From positions 8,804,501 through 8,868,500 of the forward strand of contig OU015569.1 in the NCBI GenBank assembly GCA_907165135.1: a stretch of DNA of 64,000 bases, written 5' to 3'. The notes beneath the pieces were generated by a model. That model worked only from the letters and a program-made list of their open reading frames with translations. It searched no databases and was not told the DNA's origin. Shown one piece after another: positions 57,301-64,000 of the stretch (position 1 is its first letter; each line of letters opens with the position of its first letter). The DNA comes from Oikopleura dioica. Lineage: Eukaryota; Chordata; Appendicularia; Copelata; Oikopleuridae. Position numbers and translations under genes: made by a program.

Positions 57301-57986
57301 CTAATTGAGAGGAACGCCTGTTGATTGTAAAAATTTGCTCAGTTTGGTAACGAATCTGGCAGAGGCGAGCTGAAGAGCCTCGTTGAAGATTTCAGGAATG
57401 AGAAGGCCGGAATTGATTCTCCTCTCCACTTTCGTTCGCGCTATCCAGTCGATGTCAAGACGTTCGTGAGCGTAGGGCTTCAGATAACGAGTATAAATCC
57501 CGACGACTTCCTCCTTGGTGATTTCGCTTTGCTTTTCGGATTGGTTCTGTTCAGTTTGAAGTGAGAGCACACTGAGGACAAAGTTCACATAGGCAATCAA
57601 GTCTGGTAGGCCGATGATTTGGAGAAATTCACGAAAGTCTCGGGTCAAGTCTCCATCGGAAAGTAGAATCTCTACTTCTTTGGGCAGCACAACAGCATCC
57701 AATCTTTGTTCTCTACTTTTTCGGCGGCGTTGCTGGAAAGACGCAATCGCTCGTTGTAAATATCGCGGTTTTTGCATAGTTCTGAAACGTCGAAGTGAAT
57801 ATTTTCGTCTTTTTTCCTATAAGAATACATATTCTCGAGTTCGTGGAGTTTTTATATACTCCGTTGGGAATACTGAGCGCGCTATAGAGCGGCGCATGCG
57901 GCGCGATTCCAGCAACTCTGGATCAACTGGAACTCGAAAAGTTGATCGAACATCCTCTCTCTTCAACAAGGGTTTATTTTTTTTGA
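57301..57986 (-). CDS. RGS-domain protein (5' end unresolved)
   Basis: Exon 57301-57781 carries an RGS-like fold: DFREFLQIIGLPDLIAYVNF, a variable loop, ITKEEVVGIYTRYLKPYAH, LDIDWIARTKVERR, IFNEALQLASARFVTKLSKF and a stop soon after. These correspond to helices of RGS domains, GTPase activators for G-alpha subunits. An upstream exon (57860-57986: KPLLKREDVRSTFRVPVD, ESRRMRRSIARSVFP) joins in phase across a 78-nt intron; read without splicing, the same frame is broken by a single TAG at 57817-57819. The start codon is upstream and not found with confidence. Which RGS subfamily it belongs to is unclear. Confidence 0.65.
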
Positions 57987-60246
57987 CTGTTTTCAGCAAA
58001 AGATTCGATTTTGTTCTCGTTTGGGTTAGGATTGACACTGGGCAACATATATGCAACTGATATGTGACCTGGTATTTCATGTAGAAGCCAGTATTTTTAG
58101 GGTTAGGGTTAGGGCACAATAAAACAAGAATATTGCCAAAACTTGACCGTTGCATTAGAATCTTAGAACAAACAAAACAAAACCAGCTTACTGAAAGCGT
58201 TAATGCCTTCACGAAGAATAAATGGTGAAGGTTAGGTTCTGGTTACTATGCAATCAAGGAAGTTTTTCTTCCTTGATTTTTAAGAGTCAGAAAAATGATT
58301 CGGATTCTCCTGTGAAGCAAATCATAGGACATAACGGTGATGATTGAGAATAAATAAGAGATTTGTCGCTATTTGTGCCATGGATGCGACTGGCAAACAA
58401 CACTTCCTATCCGGTCTTTGCTCTGCCATTTCGTCATTAAGCGGTCATCGAACTTTTTCTGGAAACGATTAAAGTTTCTCGTGTTGTTAAATTTGGCCTT
58501 CACAAACATTCTTTGTTTTGTCTTTTATTCCAGTCGGAAATGTGGACAAAAGCAAGAGAGGAATTGACTATCTCAACTTGAGAATCGCTAGATAAACTCA
58601 GGAAGTCTTTGCCATTCTTTCTCGATCGAGAAAAAAATATCACCTGACAAACACATATTCTCCTTCAGCGCTTTCATAAAAGAAGGAAAACCTGTTCAAG
58701 TATCCTTCTACTTGGCTAGACTGAGGTTAGAAGTTTATAAAGTTATCATCCGTAATTTAATTTCATATTCAAGTGTCGTTTCATGATTTTTGTGATCAGT
58801 CTTGCAAATATTTTTTTCAGAACGACATTTTTATGCCAGGTTAAGATTTACGGCTTCGGTCTGCATCTTTGTGTACATTATTGCAACATTTAGGATCGAT
58901 TGGAAAATTACGATTTCGAAAACTTCTGTAGAGTCGATACAGCGACATTATGTAATGAAACTGTTCCAGTTTCTATCTCTCTAAGTGCCAGCTGTCTATC
59001 CACGTAAGAAAGTATTTTCAGTACTCCCCGCACATCCGGAAGCTGGCGGCGAATCAGAAGACATTCGAGAGGCACACCCTCAGGCACGTGTCCTCTGGAA
59101 TGTGGCCCCGTAGAGATTCTATGGAGATTCAAATGAAGCCCTCGTGCGAAGGATGTCGTCAAAGGAGTAAGAAATCAGGCCGCTATTCGATCATGGATAC
59201 AGTAGCTGCGATATGTCTTCAATACAAATAATCCGTGGCTCCAATTCTACATTTTACATGCAAATTGAGATGAAGAAAATCAAGCTAATCCGGATAAAAA
59301 TAACGAGTTTCCCAAGAGTTTCAGGGTAACTTAATTGCTGTTGTGGAAAGGCCTAATAGATTAAGATAAGAAGCTAAAAATTCCTGGATCGTCGAAGAGA
59401 TCCGCTGAATATTAGAAATCGAATTTCAGCTGTGGAAGTGATCCGTATCAGATACCAGCAGCGTCATGGATAGCGTGACCGACACAGACCTCGTGAGGGA
59501 CCACTCAATCAAAGCGTGTTCATCCCTCTTTCCGATACTATTTTCGTCTTTCTTTCCAAAAATAAAACCATTCATCGGTCGGTTTTGAATCTCAACTTCC
59601 TCAAGCTCTATCTTTAGTATCAAACTTGACTTGTTATTCGTTTTTTGAATGGAAAAGAAACGCGAACTATAAAATACTCGTGATTTAAAAAAACTCGTGT
59701 ATCGCCTATCAAGTATCTAATTGATTTTGATTGTATCAATTCATTTTTGGCGTACTTTGAACAGAGAATACTGTATTTCTGACTCAAAAATCAGGATGGA
59801 AACGTCTTTCAAAGTCGTAAAATTTTATGTAACGCCCTTGTAATTGGAAGCACTTGGTTGCGGAGAAGACAAAAAATGCAGCTGGCGGGAAAGCTTCTCA
59901 TGATTTATTTTCAAATTTACGGCCTCATTTAAAAATTTCCATGCAAGAATCTAGCTGAACAAATGAAGTATATTATTGAAGAAAGATTTTAAATATGCGC
60001 CGTCTATTTTATATTTAGATTCAATAAAAAACTATCTTTTTTTGCTTGGATATCAAATAATCTTTCGATAAGGCCCACATTCAAATTTTGCTGAACGTCA
60101 GGGTAAGAGCATAAAAATAAGTGTGGTGCTTCACCGTTCATTTTAAACCTCTGTAGGTTCAAATGTAATCGATCTGACATAGAAACGGACACATTAGAAG
60201 AACGATCATGAGATTAAAACTGGAGTCACGAGTTTGCAAAAACTAT
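57987..60246. other. Gene-poor interval with two related short ORFs
   Basis: No gene confirmed. Two minus-strand ORFs, 58908-59162 and 60004-60192, share a pattern: RGLHLNLHRIS versus DRLHLNLQRFK, then LPDVRGVLKILSYV versus YPDVQQNLNVGLIERL at similar spacing. They may be paralogous exons of an unknown gene or fragments of a repeat. The minus ORF 59426-59623 between them has no recognised feature. Confidence 0.4.
58097..58114 (+). repeat. Short interstitial telomere-type repeat
   Basis: Three perfect tandem TTAGGG units, the chordate telomere motif. GGTTAG-type echoes occur nearby (58023, 58233). It lies in the putative 5' region of the RGS gene. Confidence 0.7.
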
Positions 60247-61821
60247 TTATTCAATCTTTCTTTTTGCCGCGGTGCTTCGATTCTGGCGGTAGTAGTTCAG
60301 TACAGTGTAGCAATACAGGATAAGAATGACAGTAGCAAAGTCGGACCAACTAATTTTTGCAAAGTAGCTCAAAAGTTTCGTTGTTTTTGAAACACCAATG
60401 ATGCCAGTCAAGTTGGCCAGCAAAATCAAGAAGTAGTTTACTCCTAGGAGCAGGCTTTTCAGTCTCCAACGATCAAATTCATCACCAAATGTCCGACCCA
60501 TGAGTGACTCAAGTTGAAGTCCTAGAAAATTAACAATTGCCCAGATTCCAACAGTCCAGCTCATTCCCTGCGAGAGCCATACGATGACAAATGTAAGCAT
60601 TGCACCGATTGTTTCGGAGATAAAGCCTTTGGATGCTCGTGGGTCGTATAAATATCTTTTTGGGGTTGTTTTGTTATGTAATTTTCTCTGATAATCCTTT
60701 ACCTGGAAACCCAAAAATGCAAGGTTCGATCAAAGTATGTGTCGGCAAAGGTCGAGATGGAACAGAGTACTGGAGGAAAGGCAGGTCCCTCGTGACCGTC
60801 GAATGCCATGATAGATTTGACAATTTCGTAAATAAAGAAACATTTGGCCCAGTCGAACACCACCAGAAGCACCATTAGTAAGACGACAGATGTTGGTGTC
60901 ATCTTAGCTAATTCCTCTGTCACGGAGAAGAGATAAATGTAGTGGAGACAGTAATCAAACAAAAACAACAACGAGAAGATCCAAGTTAACCTTAGAAAAG
61001 TCCACAGCATTTCCGAAAAGAAGTTTTTGAATTTTCTATCGTCGGCGGATTTGAACGAATCATAGGGAATAACCGGTCCAGAGATGAATGTTGGAAGGTA
61101 AAAAACATAGGAGAAGTAATCAATAGTGTCTTTCACTTTGAGTGCCTTCCGAGACTCAAAGCAAAAGCTATAGCACCGAAAAACAAGCATTACGACCATC
61201 GGCACAGCTAGAAATCCAAGCGTAGAATTAGTGCTAAAATTATGAAATTAACTAGCATAATTTATTTCTTACTTGAGCTGCTCAATTATATGGGGAAAGT
61301 AAAACGAGCCAAGGAGAACTGAAACGATCATAGCGAAGTTGACTGCTGCATCGGGAACAAGAGAATTTTGACATAGAATAAGAATAGGTAACAGAAGTGT
61401 CAAGACCAAATATTTCCAAGAGAATAAATAGCCAATTGATGCCAAAGAAATAAGCACTCTTATTATATCGTTCTCAAAGTAGTTCTTCACTCTTCGCAGC
61501 TTGTTGGTGATAAGACCAGAGAGACAAATGTAACTAGCAATAGCGACTGATGAATTCACAATTCCAAGTGCGCAGAAAGAGTCCCACTCATCATCACTTT
61601 TCAACGGGTCTTTTGATGTTTTAGAGATTTACTGCAAGAAATGTGTCGCGAGACCAGTGCCCATCTTTTTTTCTACTAACGTATTTCCATCCTTCTTTTA
61701 AATTGTCTTTTACACCTCTTGGGAGCCTCTGTCTCCGATGAATCGCTGATGAGCGGCTCTCAAGCTCATGGAGACCATGTGACACGTAATAGAACACCAC
61801 TACAGACAACTTAGTTAGCAT
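60247..61821 (-). CDS. HHAT: HHAT/HHATL-like MBOAT acyltransferase
   Basis: A multi-span membrane protein from MLTKLSVVVFYYVSHGLHE to AAKRKIE-stop. Exons: about 61680-61821, 61270-61613, 60715-61207 and 60247-60700. Family marks: VFYLPTFISGPVIPYDSF (HHAT YxLYLPLFFTGPI), FADTYFDRTLHFWV (HHAT FAETHFDRGINDW) and WAIVNFLGLQLESLMG (HHAT LNCFGLNFELWMQ). Hedgehog acyltransferase palmitoylates Hedgehog in the ER. The residue expected for the catalytic His just before the last of these helices is not His here (DPRASKGFISETIG), as in HHATL/GUP1-type relatives, so enzymatic activity is doubtful. The first junction (about 61613-61680) is uncertain. Confidence 0.72.
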
Positions 61822-62507
61822 TAAATATCATTTAGCGTTATCGTCATTACAGATACAATTTCGAATAGACATTATCTTCGAATTCACACTTATTTACTGT
61901 TATAAAATAAGCGGAAAGGTAACTTACCTAAGCACGCTATGGAGAACTCTACTTTCCCGTGTCGCATTCTTTATTATTTTTCCTGTTTTCTTTTCTCTAT
62001 CTAGCTGTGGATCAGCAGCGGGGAGTAGGCCATTTGAGCAGTGCGGTAGTCGATAACGCACTATCGTGACCTTCAACTCGAGATCATAGTAAACTCAACA
62101 CTTAAAATGTCCACGCACTAATTTAGCCTACTGGTATACTCAGTACTAGACAGATGATATTTTTGTAGAAAAAGAGGAAGAGGAGATGTCTAACTCATTC
62201 ATTGGAGCATCATTTTATCATCTTCAAATATGATCAAGCCGAATTTTAAATAGTCTTCACATGCTTTCAATGTTACAATGTTTTCAGAAGTCTCTTATAT
62301 TTATTCTCGCGCGATAAAGATTTATACAGTAGGGTCGGCAATGCATCATATTGCAGTATCAATTCTGAGCTTTCATGAACTGAGGTTATTCCACCGGAAA
62401 GCGGCGGAGAGGCAAGACACGACCAAACATAAATACAAAACTCGTTTTCTGTCACACTCTTTCAGCTATAAAGATTATTTAGTTTCTCATTTAGATCAAA
62501 GTAAAAT
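61822..62507. other. Intergenic interval, no gene seen
   Basis: Between the carrier gene (upstream on the same strand) and the HHAT-like gene. The minus ORF 62273-62455 has no supporting signal. Contains the carrier 3' end and the HHAT-like promoter. Confidence 0.45.
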
Positions 62508-64000
62508 TTACCTAGATGTACCTTCATTATTTTGGACGTCGACATTTATTTCTGGGGATTGAACTGGAGGAATAGAGTTGAATTCGGATGATAACGTATC
62601 AGTGTTGATATAGATTGGAACCTCAGATGCTTTGAAACGGGGCAGCTTGAGACCAAACTTGTGTTCGATACCGGCATAAGTAGCAGCGGCAACCTTCATG
62701 CCGCCGACATGATCTGGGTTGATTGGTGGCAAATCCGCTACGTGGATGGTCTTTGGCTTGTGAACGGAACCGATGGGCTTTGAGGACGAAAATGACATTC
62801 CTAAATTCATGATTCGTACATTACATTAGTCGTAAGAATTACCTCGTTCCTGGAAGAATCGCTGGAGCAATTCGTAGACGAAGAGAGTCACCGCAAACTG
62901 AGGAGGAGATCGAACCATTCTGAGACCTGCTCCTTTCCAGAGTGCGTTGAAACCTTCTTCTTTCCAGATTCGAGCACCTGTTCTTATTAAACCCTTGTAA
63001 GGCTCAACTCCTTCGGGTTGTTTAGCCTAAATGTATTGTTAGTTTTGGGATTTGACGATCATTCATACCTGAAGACGGGTTTTAATAACATCAGCAGGGG
63101 TAGTAAGACCAGCGGCGGGGAAACCAGCGAGGAAACCGGCCAAGAGCGCGTACTGGATTGGCAAGTGACCATCTTCTTCTGAAAGTGCCTTCTTCAAATG
63201 AGCATAAGCAGGAAAGTAGATTGCCGAGAAGGGAATATCTCGCAAAAGACAGGCAGAAGCACCAACGTAAAGCCTTTTCACGCCGACGTCTTTGAAGGTT
63301 CCAGCCAAACTGGCAGTCTTATCAAGCTGCATTCGGATTTTAATGATTTCAAGAGGGTTCGTAAAAAGAACTTGGCAACCTCCAGCAACACCACCGGCGA
63401 CAATTTCGAGAGGGACGGGAACGACATCGTCTTTTCGGAATAAATCTCGCATGAAATCGTTAACTGTGAGTTTGATGGCTTTTTCAGGACCAACGCCAAG
63501 GCACTGAGCGGCGATTCCGTTGTAGAGCGCCCCAAATCCTTCGTACTGAATGACTTTCTTGGCGCAATCTGCATAGCCGTTGTACATCATCGTCGTCGCC
63601 GCCCGCGTTTCTCCGATAACATTTCGCTGGTTTTGAACGCGCGTCTTCACGGAGTCAATCGGGTAGACCACCAAAGTACCAGCGATACCAGCAATGACAC
63701 CGAGCCCAAATCGGTAAACCTGTTCAGCAACATAAGAAAATGCAGTTCGTTCAGCGATAGTTTCTTTTTGCTGTTTCGATGATATAGGAACTCTCTTAAA
63801 ATCAGTTGAAAATGGTAAATATGGTAATATTAATGGTAAAAATGGTAGAAAAATTTCTATTAGACTATCATTTGTAAAAAAAGCTTTTCTATATCAGTTC
63901 CTGAGAGGCAATATTGTAAGGGAGGACACCTTCTTCGAAAGGAGTGACTCGTTCAATGTCGGTGAGAGTGATGAATCCTCGGGGCTCGTAAAGGTCAGAC
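62508..64000 (-). CDS. SLC25A12/13: Aspartate/glutamate mitochondrial carrier, C-terminal part
   Basis: Aralar/citrin homologue of the malate-aspartate shuttle in the inner mitochondrial membrane; the N-terminal EF-hands lie beyond 64000. Exons: 63901-64000, 63069-63794, 62843-63026, 62508-62800. Seen in order: [20 protein letters not shown] (family PRGRMTLADIER), three carrier repeats with [21 protein letters not shown] and [11 protein letters not shown], then [18 protein letters not shown] and [16 protein letters not shown], the signature C-terminal extension of AGC carriers. The intron 63795-63900 begins with GA instead of GT. The stop overlaps a good GTAAAT donor at about 62506, so a further short exon is possible. 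Confidence 0.92.

Overview
The window is nuclear DNA of a very compact animal genome, and the best guess is an appendicularian tunicate (Oikopleura-like). Reasons: most introns are only about 40-58 nt; several introns start with G but not GT (GA-AG, GC-AG); genes sit inside introns of other genes; many start codons lie a few bases after a pyrimidine-AG acceptor, as expected for spliced-leader trans-splicing; and the gene set is animal or chordate-like (JAK kinase, five-repeat classical cadherin with catenin-binding tail, CREB-type bZIP, HHAT-type acyltransferase). The species is inferred, not shown.

Layout, left half. 1-462 (-) is the N-terminus of Flightless-1. 679-6823 (-) is a complete JAK (FERM, SH2-like, pseudokinase, kinase); its one large intron holds a plus-strand ankyrin-repeat gene (1541-3273), which itself carries a small inverted-repeat element. 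6.8-9.9 kb is gene-poor with a cluster of hairpins. 9891-15845 (+) is a classical cadherin with a possible secreted-protein ORF in its largest intron. 16205-20702 (-) is an odd gene joining half a kinesin motor to a basic, Myb-like tail; it is hit by two mobile elements, a Mutator-like transposase ORF and a long-inverted-repeat element with a 10-bp target duplication. 21967-25649 (+) holds two genes of unknown function, the second ending in a CAAX box. 25800-27436 (-) is a Spinster-type transporter. 28384-30562 (+) is a Lys/Arg/Ser-rich protein with a Cys cluster.

Layout, right half. 30649-31219 (-) is a short CREB-type bZIP; 31970-34536 (-) a TRPC4AP/TRUSS-like gene; 34747-35993 (-) a putative tail-anchored protein; 36363-38102 (-) an RS-domain protein. 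From 38 to 48 kb there is an unusually gene-poor stretch with one small gene and scattered exons. 48238-50552 (-) is a Myb/SANT-like regulator. Then come a 606-bp near-perfect palindromic element, a tRNA-Ser(AGA), a gene-fragment copy, a C-terminal-RING protein (55674-56777, +), an RGS-domain gene (-), an HHAT/MBOAT gene (-) and the C-terminal part of an aspartate/glutamate mitochondrial carrier (62508-64000, -).

There is no metabolic operon to read here. The genes are mostly signalling, adhesion and nuclear functions. The striking features are structural: nested genes, mobile elements placed in or next to splice sites, non-canonical introns and a truncated-motor chimera. Exon boundaries were worked out by hand from reading frame and splice signals, so starts and a few junctions remain uncertain where stated.
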